Origin: Gnetum montanum
Taxonomy: Eukaryota > Streptophyta > Gnetopsida > Gnetales > Gnetaceae
Length of the DNA: 64,000 nucleotides
Assembly (NCBI GenBank): GCA_015680685.1
Contig: MNCI01033535.1
Span: 64,001 to 128,000, forward strand
Direction: 5' to 3'
Below, one piece after another: positions 22,013 to 33,359 of this stretch. Under the pieces are notes generated by a model. The model made no database searches, was not told the DNA's origin, and saw only the letters and a program-made list of their open reading frames with translations. Position numbers and translations under genes: made by a program. The stretch's first letter is position 1; each line of letters starts with the position of its first letter.

Positions 22013-22425
22013 ATCTGTCGCGCTTCCTTTGGACTTTCCCTTTGACCTTTTTGAAGCTCATTACACTGCCTTGCGCAACAGAGCGTAAATCTAACCATGG
22101 ACAAAAGACTTAGCAGGGTATGCAAGAAGTTGCATATTACACTACTCAGGCCTTAAACTTCACCAAATCTATTGAAGTAAGTTGCCTTCTGATGTTAGAC
22201 TATGTTAAGCAGAATTATGCTAGGAGTCATTACGCTATGTTGTGTAATGTAGCGTAAAGATAGAAAACATAGTAAAATTAGAATTTGTAAGGAAGTTGGA
22301 GACTTGATGCCGGGCGCCATTTCGCCTTGCTTTGCCTTGTTCTACCTTCCGAAATTCTATCATGAACTTTTTCCTGAATCGTGAATCTTCACTTGAGGCC
22401 AATTCACAATTTCCACGGTGTTTCA

Positions 22426-22430
22426 AAGAC
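22426..22430 (+). other. Target-site duplication of element T, right copy
   Basis: AAGAC follows the LTR terminus TTTCA and corresponds to AAGAT at 8162-8166. Confidence 0.7.
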
Positions 22431-23430
22431 AACATTCACAAGTCTCTATGGCAATTTTGCATATTATAAGATGCCATTTCATCTGTGCAATGCCCTTACA
22501 ACATTTCAATACCTAGTCCTTAGTATCTTCTAGTAGAAAATCAATAGTGGTTTGGAAGTCTTCATGGATAACTTCTCCACCTATAGAGCTATGTTTGAGC
22601 AAGCCTTAGACTGCCTTGAGAAAGTACTGAAAAGATGTGTTGAAACAAATATATGACTCAACTAGCAAAAGGGCCACCTCATGGTCCAAGAAGGCATTGC
22701 ACTAGGACATAGAATTACTCAAAAAGGGATTGAGGTAGACCTTGAGAAAATAAGGGTCATCCAAGGAATAACCCACCAACAAGAAACCATTAAGGACATT
22801 CGATCATTCCTTGGACATACTAGCTACTACTAGTAATTCATAGATAATTTCTCTAAGATCATAAAACCATTGGTAGAGCTTACAAAGAAAGATGCACCTT
22901 TCATCTAGACTAGAAAATGTGAACAAGCATTCCAATAGTTCAAGGAGAAATGCACAGAAACACCAATTATACAGATACTAGACTAGTCTAGACCATACAA
23001 CATCATGATAGCTGAATCTAACTACACCTTGGGAGCTGTGCTCACACAGTTGGATGATAAGAAATGCCCATACTACATCCACTATGTGAGCTGAAGCACT
23101 ATCAAGGCATAATTCAATTACACCATCATGGAGAAAGAGCTAATGGCAATGGTGTATGCTCTTAAAAAGTTCAAGCACTATGTGCTTGGCTACAATGTAT
23201 TTGTGCACATGGACCATAGTGCAATTCACTTGCTCATGAACAAGCCAATGGTAAGCCCTCGTATTATACGATGGCTCATGATCTTGTAGGAATTTGATCA
23301 TACAATGGTAGATTGAAAAGGGTTCGAGAATGTGATCACTAACCACATCTCTCACTTAAGATGGAATAATAAAGAGAAGGAGAGCCTACTCTTTGATCAA
23401 TTTCTAGACAAACTCCTCTTTACAGGATAA
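22426..23430 (+). pseudogene. RT C-terminal part and RNase H of element A
   Basis: Continuing from 8161, the frame reads 'TTFTSLYGNFAY', then 'MPFHLCNALTTFQ', then 'VFMDNFSTY', where gypsy RT has (Y/F)MDD; the second catalytic Asp is Asn here. 'LGHRITQKGIEVD' and 'IRSFLGHTSYY' mark the thumb/connection. RNase H follows ('GAVLTQ', 'YALKKFKHYVLGYNVFVHMDH', 'RIIRWL'). Many stops are TAG at Trp, Gln or Arg positions. Confidence 0.8.
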
Positions 23431-23559
23431 ATAAATGACCAAACACCCATAAAAACAACATGGTATAATGGCATCCTCACCTATCTTCTCACTTAGGAGA
23501 TGCCACAAGATATTGAGTTTAAAAAGAAGCAATAATTTTTTCATTGGGCCAAATACTTC

Positions 23560-24420
23560 ATAGAAATCAACAGACACCTCTACAAGGTGTGTGCTGATGG
23601 CCTAATTTGTTAGTATGTCCTTGATGAAGATCAACTGTGCATTTTCTAGGATGCTCATGAAGGACCTTGTAGAGGCCACTATGTAAGGAGACACACTACC
23701 ATAAAAATCTTGATGGTAGGATACTATTGGCCTACAATCTTCAGGGATGCCCACCAGTTTTTTTGATCTTTTGAATGTTGTCAATGAGATGATGGGATGA
23801 TTACTTGAATGGAAGGTTCTCAATAGTGGATTGAACCACTAGAGCCTTTTGACATATGCAGCGCTGACTTCATGGGTCCCATCACATTCATGTCCAATGG
23901 AAAGATGTATATCATTGTAGCAGTTGACTACTACACAAAATGGGTAGAAGTAGTAGTTGTTACTAATTGTACATCATCTATTAATACTATATTTATACAA
24001 AAAAATGTTGCAAATAGGTTTGGGGTGCCACATACACTAATTTTTTATAATGGAACTTATTTCACCGGTGTCACTTTTAAAAAATTGATGCAACACTTGA
24101 GGGTTGAACATAAATTAACAACACCCTACCACCCCCAAGCCAATGATCAAGTAGAGGTAATTAATCAGGAGATCACAAAAATATTAACAAGAACCATAAA
24201 AAAATATAGGAGAGATTGGAGCACCAAACTCAATGATGCCCTATTGGCCTGTCGCTCAACATGGAAACTCCCTATTGGCTACTCTCCCTATAAGTTAGTG
24301 TATGAAAAAATTTCAACACTCCCGATGTAGTCCCAACTCTGTACACTTGTAACAACCTATGATCTAGATCTTAACCTCAGTCTAGCACAAAAAAAAAATT
24401 TCTCAACCTAAATGTGCTAG
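23560..24420 (+). pseudogene. Integrase of element A, degenerate
   Basis: The zinc-binding part ('HEGPCRGHY' and a damaged CxxC near 23770) is followed by the catalytic core, open at 23872-24330. 'DFMGPITF' holds the first Asp. The second is changed, since 'FYNGTYF' stands for xDNGxxF. The last acid is present in 'NDQVEVINQE'. The conserved 'YSPYKLVYEK' block precedes a TAG at the end. Loss of the middle Asp would abolish strand transfer. Confidence 0.8.
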
Positions 24421-26340
24421 ATAAAAATTGACTAGTGGCCCTATCTTTAAATAAGGTGCACAAGGCATTCAACAAGCAATGTCATAACCTCAAAATACGG
24501 AAAGTAACTAGGTGATAAGGTTCTCTATTGGAACCTCACACATGTACCATAGAAGAAAAAATTTCAAATGTTGTGAAAATGACCTTATATAATTGATCAA
24601 ACCTTTTCCTTTGGGGCCATGTTAATCTACAAACTTGAAAGTCCAAAATAAAAGTAGTTGGTCAACATCCAACAAGTGAAACTTTTCCTAGAGCCAAGAT
24701 AAGCTAGTGCAACTACCAGCTCGATGAATGGACAACCACATTCCATTTTTCAGATATCCTCCTTCCAACTTAGTCATGAGGGAGATGGCCATCCATGCTA
24801 ACAATCCATATGGCTTCTCAGTTTTTCTACTTTTTGTTTTTTTTCCACATTTTTTATTTTACAAGTTATTTATTTTAATTTTTTTTTCAATTTTGCATCA
24901 TCATTAGTACCTTTGAATTTTTCTTGAATTTTTTACACTTTATTATATGTTTTGTTTTGTTTAAGTGTGACTTTTCATTATTTTTGCTAATAAATGTACT
25001 TTATGACTACAAGACATAGTGCCACTATTGTTGTTTACCAATGATTATTTGTGCTTAATGTTGTGATTGTCGATGTCTGGTTTCTACTTTTGAATTCTGA
25101 TATTTGATGACTATGACATGGTTTATTTTTCATGGAATAGGTAGTGAGTCCACATCATCTACCCACCTAATAAACTCTATGGATTTCCTTGCTCTGGGAG
25201 TTTGAGATTTCTTCCATTAACAAAACTTTTAATTAATTGGTGACCTTAGTAGTTTAGGAATTGTGAAATATTCAAAGGTTTGTGGAGGTTGTGACTTCAA
25301 GAGGACTCAATACTCCTTGTACTCTTTTTCTTACTTGAGTGCTTGGGTGTTTTTCATGAACTTCTTACCATTCCATCCCCACCACTAATAGGAAGACAAA
25401 TAAAGTCTTTGCATGGTGTGGTTTCCATCTGAAAAAAAGGAAAAAAGAAAAAGAAAAAAATGATGGAAATTCAAAGCACATCCTTTAGACACAATAAATG
25501 AATAATTCTTTTTATGGTGTGGTTCCCATTTCAAAAGAAATGATGGAAATTCAAAGAACACCTCTTAGACAAATAAATGGGCTACAAGCACTGGTTATGG
25601 AACTAGAAAGACATGCACCCATCCCTAAAGATCCCCTCTAACTAAGGCCATCTCTCTCTCTTTGACTTCCTACTTCTCCTTTCTTCTCTTTTTTGAATGG
25701 TTTTTCTTTTCTAGGAGCACTCTTGTGTCTTGAGTAGGTTGATCAATCTTGGAGTGGCAATGAGAAGTCATTGAAAGAGGCTAGTTTTGGTTTGGACTAA
25801 GGATGGATCTTCTTAGGCCGTTTTGAACACATATTCCACAAGTGAGTTTTTACAACCTTAATTGCGAATTCCATCTCACCTTCTCAGTCATCCATCTATG
25901 CTGCCATAACTCACCTCACTATCTATGTTATGGTCAATGTCTTAGTTTAACATGTTCAAATTCTTGAATAGATTCTTTTTGGTTGGTCCTTAACTTTGAC
26001 CATTAATCATCTATGGGATCCATGAACTCCTCAATTGGGGTTATGCAAAGGCAACAAGGATAGATGCCTACTATGGGAAGGGCCCACTTGCATATCTTTT
26101 GGGTTGGTTAGTTAAGTTCCTTATCTTAATCATTGTTACAATCCTATCTTTCACATATTCCATTGTGCACACCACTCTATGCTCCTTGAAATCTCATGTT
26201 CCATCTCATTTTATCAATTTTCCTAATTTTCTTAATTTTTGGACCTACAACACACTCTTTTCACATTTTCATCATGTTCATGGTTGTTCAAGCTTCCATT
26301 TAACCCTAATTTCATTCAAAATCTCTTCGTAATTTTTAGG
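24421..26340 (+). other. Non-coding module of element A between integrase and the additional ORF
   Basis: No gene is seen. Blocks here recur as reverse complements in elements B (37673-39250), C (46890-48850) and D (59800-61140). One block is the 'gagatggccatcc...tttttctac' block near 24780; another is the 'ggctacaagcactggttatgg' block near 25570. The shared order shows it is part of the element family. It contains a roughly 100-bp direct duplication (25390-25490 and 25495-25585) around 'tgatggaaattcaaag'. Confidence 0.6.
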
Positions 26341-26374
26341 TTTTGACCAAGTAAATGAAAGTCAACGGTGGTTA

Positions 26375-26471
26375 ACAATTGCATCGATGAGGCCCCATCA
26401 ACATAGTAGACCACATCAATTGGGCCTTGTTGATGAGTCCCCATGGATGCAATGCAAAAATGCTATAAATA
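26375..26471 (+). promoter_or_regulatory. Internal U3-like repeat plus TATA ahead of the additional ORF (element A)
   Basis: A 27-bp stretch at 26379-26405 (GCATCGATGAGGCCCCATCA + ACATAGT) matches the LTR U3 at about 30075-30101 with one difference. A second diverged unit follows, and TATAAATA lies at 26464-26471, as in the LTR. Sequence before and after this module is not LTR-like, so it is not a simple LTR fragment. It looks like a promoter for the downstream ORF; activity is inferred. Confidence 0.5.
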
Positions 26472-26879
26472 CTATTAAGTACTTAGGAACTTTTCACATT
26501 TGGTCCATAATGCCCCAGGAGTTTTGCAATTTTCAAAGCCTGAAACCTTCCTAAGCCTATAACTCTCATACTATTTATCCAACTCACCCCATTCTTCGAT
26601 CCTACAATTACCAGAGGTAAGCTCTTAGTTGTGGGGGTAGCAAACCCTAAGGTTTTATTGATCATTTTTTCAAAAAAATTTCTAACTTCCCTAAAGGATT
26701 AAGTAATAGATGTTATTAAATCATTAATTTTTGAGAATTAACCCTTCCAAAAACTTTGGTAAACCAAAGATTAAATTAATAATTAACTACTTAATCTATC
26801 CAATCATAATCACACCTTAGCCAAATGTAACCTCCTCATGAGACAAGGTATTCTAGTCATTCTAAGTTACATAATAATT

Positions 26880-29760
26880 ACTAATCCATTATTATGTGTG
26901 ATTACAAATGATACCAAGATTGAAGAGACTGTCGAAGGGAGGAACCATTACAACCATGGAAGAAGCAACCTAGAGGAGGAAGACGCCAACAAGGACATGG
27001 CCAAAAACAGGCTGAGGCAACCCATGTAATAAGACCTCTCAGAGACAAGGCCAAGGTGGCATTTGTTCAATAGATTCTTGAAGGGGTAGCAACATCTAAA
27101 CATTCACTATGAGGTAAAGTGTTAGGCCCTATACCCAAACTAGAAGTCACACACACACATAGACCTATCTTGACATAATTGGAGGCTATGAGGTCCAACA
27201 CTTAATTCTCCAAGAATTGTATTTCGAAGCATTCCTTGAACAGGCTTCAAAAGATGTCAGAACTCAACTACAAGCCTCTTCCATATGGCCAATCATCACT
27301 TCTAGTGGGAAGTGGTACATGGGAGAAATGTATCTCTTCTAGAATAACAGAAAAGTAGGATCCACTATAAAGATCAAGGAGATATAAATGTCCTACTTAG
27401 TGAAGGCCATTGCACAAGTCATTGGGTTGCTAGACATAGGAACATAGTTGGCAAAGTTGTCAACACAAGGTGATTCCATAGCAAAGAAGGAGTGGACTCA
27501 GTGGTGTTATGGGCTTGATTGCAAGGAGTTTGACACACTCACACCAGTAGAGCGTGTCTATTTTAAGATGGCAACCTACCACTTCAATCCAATGGTGAGG
27601 CCTAGTAAGGTGATAGCCTTCTCTGCCTGAGCATGCATCACTCTAAGTGGAAAATTTCTAGCAAATCTTCCATAACTAATCTATCTAGAGATAGAAAAGT
27701 ACTTCAAGGAGAATGAACATGGAAGAAAGACCTTTTCCTTTCCCTACTTGATCAGTAAAATATGCAAAAGGGCAAAGATAGTTCACTATGCAAATGATAC
27801 ACTCATACATGTTACTAATGCTTCATGGGCCGAGATGATGAAGATAAGATGCTTGCCATGATAATAGAAGAGGAGTAGCAATGACCACCTCCACTACCTA
27901 CTTATGAGCAAGCACTAGAGGCCCATAGTGTGGTTGAGCACATGTAGAAAATTTGAGAGTAGCTCTTGCAACAATGAGAGTCGTAGGTAGGAACTAGTGG
28001 TGGAGACCCATCTGTGTACAAATTGGCTATGAATCACCTCAAAGAAGTGGGTTGCACAATTATCTAAATGAAGGGAGGTGGATCAATGTTTTCTATCCAA
28101 TAAATGTAATTGCCTACAAGGTAAAATCCAAGTGCTAGAGAGGTGACAGTGTCTCTCTCTTAACACCATCTATTCCTAGAAATCTTTGGAAATGCCACTC
28201 CCTTTTCAATGTGCTTGGAGGAGGGTGAGGAGGTAATCGTATTGGTGATGCAGTACTAGGGGTAATAGATAGCTACAAAGATCATTGTTGATCAAGTTGC
28301 TAAGCCATTAAATGCACATAAAAAACTTGAACTAGATGTTTCTAGACTAAGATATGTGCAAGCATCCATATGAACAATTAACAAAATATTAAGTGTAGCC
28401 TAGCATGAAGAACTGCTGGACCAACTGGTGGGAACTAAGCAACTGATTTTGAATATCTTTGATTTTTCAAATACCATCACTGCAACCTAATCAAAGCTAC
28501 TAGAGACAAAGGGAAAGTGCCTCATCTTGGAAGGGAAACTTGAAACAGCTCAAGCCCATAATCAACACTTGGCTATCGAAGTTGCTGAATTATATGTGCA
28601 AATTGTTGATCCTACTCTTATTAATCCTACATTGATCCAAGATAAAGCTTTTCAATAGCTTCAAGACAACTTAAGTAGGTTGAGGAAGAAATGCTAATAG
28701 TGGTCTTTAATTAGTCCATAGTAGAAGATGGAACTCATTTAGTATGAAGGGACTTGATGCAGACTTGCCAAGAAAATGAGACCTTGACTGCAAAAAACCA
28801 TCGCCTACAAAACATTGATGCACAAAAAAAAATGGTTAGAAGAATTTTTACATCAACAGTAGGAGTAGCTCACTAGGGAAAACACTAAACTGAAGATATT
28901 GGCAATGGAGAATTGTAACCTCTCCATGGAGAAGGTTTGCACCTTACACCAAAAGTCAACTATTGATATTACTACCTAGAAGAACAAGGCTCTAAAATTC
29001 AAGAAAGTGAAAAATCATTATAGAGACCAAGTTGGCCTACAAAAAGAGATGAATGAAAAGCATATCCAACTAGTGAAGGTAAAAGTTAATGATTCCCTAC
29101 AAAAACTTCAACAAGGCAAAGAATTGTAGCAATCCATCATTGATGGGATTGATGACTACAAGAAGGTAGAAATTTGCATAAAGGAGTTTTAGATTGAAGA
29201 GATGACAGAGTACATGGAGCTATTCAATCTCTGTTATGCAAACTTGGTGATGCTAAATACTAGACAGTCATGGTCTAAACTTGAAAAATAAGTGGCCAAC
29301 TTATACTTGTTGTATAAGGCTGAGTTCAAGATCCATAAAAACACCAAGCAAAAGCTTGTAGTTGCAAGTGCTGAACTCAAGGTTCTCAAGGTGAAATTCA
29401 CTAACTAGAGATCAGTCATAGAGAACCTGGCCAAAAGAGAAAATGACTACTAGACACTTCAAGCATTCAACATTTAGTGTAAGTAATTTGTGGCCTGGTT
29501 TGTCAATGTGAATGAGCTCTTTCCCATTTTGCCTTGTCCCTGGGATGTTCCAACCCCAACCCACATCGACAAAGCTATGTGGACCATGAATGATCCCAAG
29601 AGTAAAGAGGAGAAAATGAAGGTGTTATTAGATGCTTTTTTCCTTTCAACTAAAGTAGTAGCAATAGTAGGATAGCCATAGTCGCCTCTACCACTATACA
29701 TCCCTAAAGTTGATGAAGGTTTCTTGGAACCTCAAGAGCCACCATCGCTTGGCATTGTTT
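26880..29760 (+). pseudogene. Additional ORF (env position) of element A, copy A
   Basis: This degenerate long coding region is homologous to copies in B (36050-33360) and D (59070-56278). It starts near 26908 with a Lys/Arg-rich N-terminus. An N-terminal domain of about 200 residues follows, with 'WPIITSSGKWYMGE', 'MSYLVKAIAQVIGLL', 'WTQWCYGLD', 'LTPVERVYFKMATYHFNP' and 'TFSFPYLISKICK'. Next come a long charged helical middle (about 28250-29450) and a C-terminal block 'PCPWDVPTPTHIDKAMWTMN'. The N-terminal pattern (LTP...P.LI..iC) resembles the 'putative plant transposon protein' domain family; that is a guess. No signal peptide or membrane helix is visible. Many TAG stops and some frameshifts interrupt it. 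Confidence 0.65.
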
Positions 29761-30008
29761 GACCTTCTCCATCAACTTCACATGATCAAAGAACGTGTTA
29801 TCTAGTTTTTAAGAATCATGTCATAGTGTTTAATTTTGTGTCATGAACATCATAGTTTTTGTAATGTGTTGATCCATACACTCAGCACTCAATTGTTATG
29901 TTCATTTTGTCTTGTTTTATTTTGTTATGTCAACATCAATCAATAATTCTATACCTTCCCAATTTTGTAGAGAATATGAGGATGAGTTTTCATTCAATCA
30001 TGGGAGAA

Positions 30009-30963
30009 TGATGACTTTCAATTTTTCATGTTGACTGGGCCCCATTAATGAGGCCCTATTGATGTAATCCATTGCATCGATGAGGCCCCATCGACATAGT
30101 CTGTTGCATCAACAAGGCCCCGTTGATGCAACCAATTGCATTGAAGTAGCCCTATTGACATAGGAGTCTATCCTAGTCTATAAATATGAGCCATTAGGTG
30201 CATTTATGGCATCAATTCTCATAGTAGTAGCAAAGCTCTTGCAGTTTTCTATTCAAAAGTTAGAATATTTTTCCCGAGTGCCCACAATAGGAGTCATTAA
30301 GTGTATATATCTGTATTTGAGCATTATTTTACATGAGCATGACAGTGTGTGTAGCAAAAAAATGAGCTTTCTAATAAACCTTGCAGCATTCTAGATAGAT
30401 TAAATAGTCCATTTATTAATTTATTTTTTTAATTACTTATTCAATGTTTCCAGTAATTAAGAAAATTAAAATAATTGAGGAAGATAAGCTAGATAGATTA
30501 CATACATAAGTACGACTGCTTCAAGCATAACCTGTATTCACTTGGTAATCCTAGCAGCATTATTACTTGGTATGCCTAGTAGCATAGTTCTTGGTAACCT
30601 AGCAATGGATATATGGGTTTAGGACATGTATGGAATGTGGGACCAAATACTTATGTTAGGATTAGCTAGAGGCTAGTAGGTTAGTTACATTGAATTAGCC
30701 ATTAAATTACCTTATCTTTATCTCTATTCAAGCACCTAGACTATAAAACATAAAACTATAAAAATCATATGCCTCAATTACACTTAACCATACCATGTGC
30801 TTCACAAATGTAATTAGGAAGACAACAAATGACCTTAGGGCAAGATTCACTACCTAGAAGACTAATGCACTAGAGACTATAAAGTTCATGAAATTTAACT
30901 AAATTGTGTGTGAATGCTCTGTGATTCGTATGATTGGGCATAGGGGTACCTTGCCACTCATCA
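30009..30963 (+). repeat. 3' LTR of element A
   Basis: It starts TGATGACTTT just after a purine-rich ATGGGAGAA and ends CACTCATCA. It aligns with 3282-4284 and carries the U3 repeat module (30029-30170) and TATAAATA (30179-30186). The preceding 29827-30008 is shared, as reverse complement, with sequence next to the 3' LTR of element D, so it is internal 3' sequence of the family. Confidence 0.8.
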
Positions 30964-32395
30964 CTTGCCCAAGTGAACTCCCCTTTGCCCCCCTCTTAGG
31001 TACCAAATTTGTATACCCCTTTAAACTCATTCTTTAATTATTTAATAAATTTTATAATTTCATTTAGTGTACAATTCCAAAGATAATTGTTATATTTTAA
31101 GTGCATTACTTTATAGATTTTGGGTTGAGGTTGCTTGCAAATAAGAATCCTAGGTTTTTTCAATGACCAAGGTTTTTCATTGAAATAGTTACTTGGTGCT
31201 AGAAGGAGGGCCTTCACTTGATTTCTGTAGCCCAAATTTGATTGCCCCCATAGCCAACTTTGCTTACCTACTAAAAATGTTTGATTTTTGTAGCAAAAAC
31301 TTTGAAGCCCCCTTTGAAAATCCAACATTGCCACTCACTCCCTATAGTAGAAACCATAGTATTAAAGTTGTAGATGGTTTGGTGTTAAGTTTTCCAACAT
31401 CCACTATGAATTTTAGTCACCAAAACAAATGTTGAACACCTAAACATCAATGTTCCACCTTAGCCACAATTCTCATTACACAACCAACATTGCCATCATT
31501 ACCAACCAAAAGCACTTTTCCCCTTCCTTTAGTGGCTGAATTTGGCATTTCTAAAATAATTTTTAGAAATTTGTAGGTTTCTATTTTGGCTATTCCACTC
31601 TCCCCCTCCCCACTATTTACCAACATTGATTTTAGAAGGTGTGAGATCCCCCCATCTTACCCCCTCTTTCCCCCATGCCATACTTGGGGGTGTGACAACT
31701 AGGAGACCAATGTGGGTGAAGCTTGATCCCAACATTCTTAGCTTGCAATTTTTGGTAATAGGGGTGTGCCCCCCTTTACCCTCCGCTTACTACTTATAGT
31801 AAGTAATCTATTTTTGATCATTTTTGCCTATTTCCACTAGATTTAAACTTTATAGCAATTCTAACTACCAAACTTTACATCCTTTTCTCTACCCCTTTAA
31901 TAGCTTTCACCCCCTTTTTACCAATGTTGACTTTGTAAGATATGAGATTTTCCCATCTCACCCCCTCTTTTCACCTTACCATAGCCAGGGGTGTGATGGC
32001 TAGGAAGCCAACATGGGTATTAAGGAGTTTGATAGCTAGGAAGTTAGTGTGGGTAAAATTTTGCTACCACCTTTTCACCTTTCTATTTTAAGTAAAATGG
32101 TATTACCCCTTAATCCCCACTTACCATTTATAGTAAGTAACTTGTTTTGACCATTTTTATCATTTTTGACCTTTTTCTGTAGCTAGGAAGCTAGGAGTGG
32201 TTGGAGTGTGATACCCCTTCTTTCCATTCTTAGTAAGGGGGTATACCCCACTTGGCAACCACATACTATTTATAGTAAGTAACCTATTTCTAGTTGTTTT
32301 TACTTCTTTCAACCAGTTTTTAAATTTCACCTTCTGGAATTTGTACTTTATCCACCTTTTGTAACATTTTCAAGCCATTTTCACCATCGTAACCA
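30964..32395. other. Right flank of element A with diverged about 300-bp tandem repeats
   Basis: No gene is seen. From about 31610 three diverged units follow each other (31610-31860, 31910-32180, 32180-32320). Each contains 'tatagtaagtaa' (31793, 32134, 32274) after a C-rich stretch and 'gctaggaag'-like phrases. The composition resembles the left flank of A (2431-3281). It is probably an older, unrelated repeat into which A inserted. Confidence 0.5.
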
Positions 32396-33240
32396 TGTCT
32401 TTCAACCAATCAACTGTATTGCCTCTTAACCTCACAAACATGATATCTAGTCAAGATGCAGTTCATGTCTATGACCCAAAAGACCATGTTGTGATAGAAT
32501 GAAGGCAATTGCTTATGCAAAAGAGTAAGAGCCTAGATTTCTTAATTATCAATGAGAAATTCTACAACTTCCTCTATGCTAAGATGCAATATATTCTATT
32601 AATACCATGCTTAGAATCTAACACTAAGCGTCAATTTGAAATTATATACCGGGATGGGAAAGAATACATCCCATTTCCCTATGACCAAATCTTCCTCACT
32701 AACTTTTATGCAAAAATGCTCACACAACTCATAGAGGTTATTAATTTAGTAAGAAATCAATTTAGAGGATCATAAAGGAGAGGAAGATGAGTTTGAGACT
32801 GAACAAGAGCCAAACACCTTCATCAAAAGTATTTTCTAAAATCTGACTTCCTAAACAACCACATCTAGCTCCACATTTCTTACCTCACCAACAGGACAAG
32901 TTCCCAAAATCAACTCTCCTCCTATCCATCCTACCATGTTTGGGTCCACATCCATCATCACCACACACCAAACACAACCCATGTCCCAATCCACTTCCTT
33001 ATTCTCATAAGTCCCCTTTTCCACACAACCTAACTTCATTCACCCAGCCATAGTGATGTCTACATTGTTATCTCCCTTTGCCATGCCAAAGGGACCCTCA
33101 TTGGGACCCCAAGAAATACATGCATCTCACATCTCATTTGTCTAATTTGTGCCTCAAATTCTAGCACAAACATCTCATACCTCATTTGTTCCCTTTGTAC
33201 CTCATTTGTTCCCTTTGCATGCCAAAGGGACCCTCATTGG
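32396..33240 (+). pseudogene. Degenerate ORF with Pro/Ser/Thr-rich tail, unrecognised
   Basis: From an ATG at 32396 a frame runs with one TGA and then stays open from 32509 to 32775. It reads as a globular protein start with 'KEYIPFPYDQIFLTNFYAK'. After a stop and a frameshift a Pro/Ser/Thr/Gln-rich segment follows (32850-33230), ending in a short duplication. The layout (folded head, low-complexity tail) is compatible with a capsid-like or captured gene, but I do not recognise it. It is cut near 33240 where element B sequence starts. Confidence 0.35.
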
Positions 33241-33241
33241 A
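33068..33241. repeat. Short direct duplication with inner dyad
   Basis: CCCTTTGC(C)ATGCCAAAGGG followed by ACCCTCATTGG occurs at about 33071-33103 and again at 33210-33239. Each copy is a small inverted repeat. Between them 'ctcatttgttccctttg' is tandemly repeated. Confidence 0.6.
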
Positions 33242-33359
33242 AGGTAGATTTACATGACACTTTTATATACATGACTCTCTAGTGTCATAGTGGAGCTTAC
33301 AAAAATGACACATTTTATGACATGACAAGAAAAACAAAAGTTGATGAAGCTAGTGTAGC

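Larger units (their letters stand above)
8167..22425 (-). mobile_element. Element T: Tat-lineage Ty3/gypsy element, non-autonomous, with an antisense gene
   Basis: On the minus strand the order is LTR (22425 downward, truncated), gag, protease, [antisense gene instead of RT/RNase H], archaeal-type RNase H, integrase, tandem-repeat 3' region, extra ORF, PPT, LTR (9750 to 8167). The archaeal RNase H just before INT and a repeat-bearing 3' region are hallmarks of the Tat/Ogre lineage. It is inserted in A's RT with a 5-bp near-perfect TSD. It has visibly more CpG than the surrounding elements and long open frames, so it is the younger insertion. Confidence 0.85.
21366..22425 (-). repeat. 5' LTR of element T, lacking about 550 bp
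   Basis: It aligns with 8715-9750 of the other LTR and carries U3, a TATA box (21605-21612) and the start of R. The remaining R/U5, the PBS and part of the leader are absent: the LTR passes directly into sequence just upstream of gag. The segment 21939-22011 is inverted and bracketed by two Ns. Confidence 0.75.
3282..30963 (+). mobile_element. Element A: Athila-like Ty3/gypsy LTR retrotransposon, split by element T
   Basis: In order it carries a 5' LTR, a tRNA-Asp-type PBS, gag, protease, RT, (element T), rest of RT, RNase H, integrase, non-coding module, an additional ORF, a purine-rich tract and a 3' LTR. Gag, protease and RT wording is closest to the Athila lineage as I know it. All reading frames carry stops. 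The putative target duplication is weak: cctac at 3277-3281 against cttgc at 30964-30968, 3 of 5 matching and both differences transitions. Without element T the element is about 13.4 kb. Confidence 0.85.
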
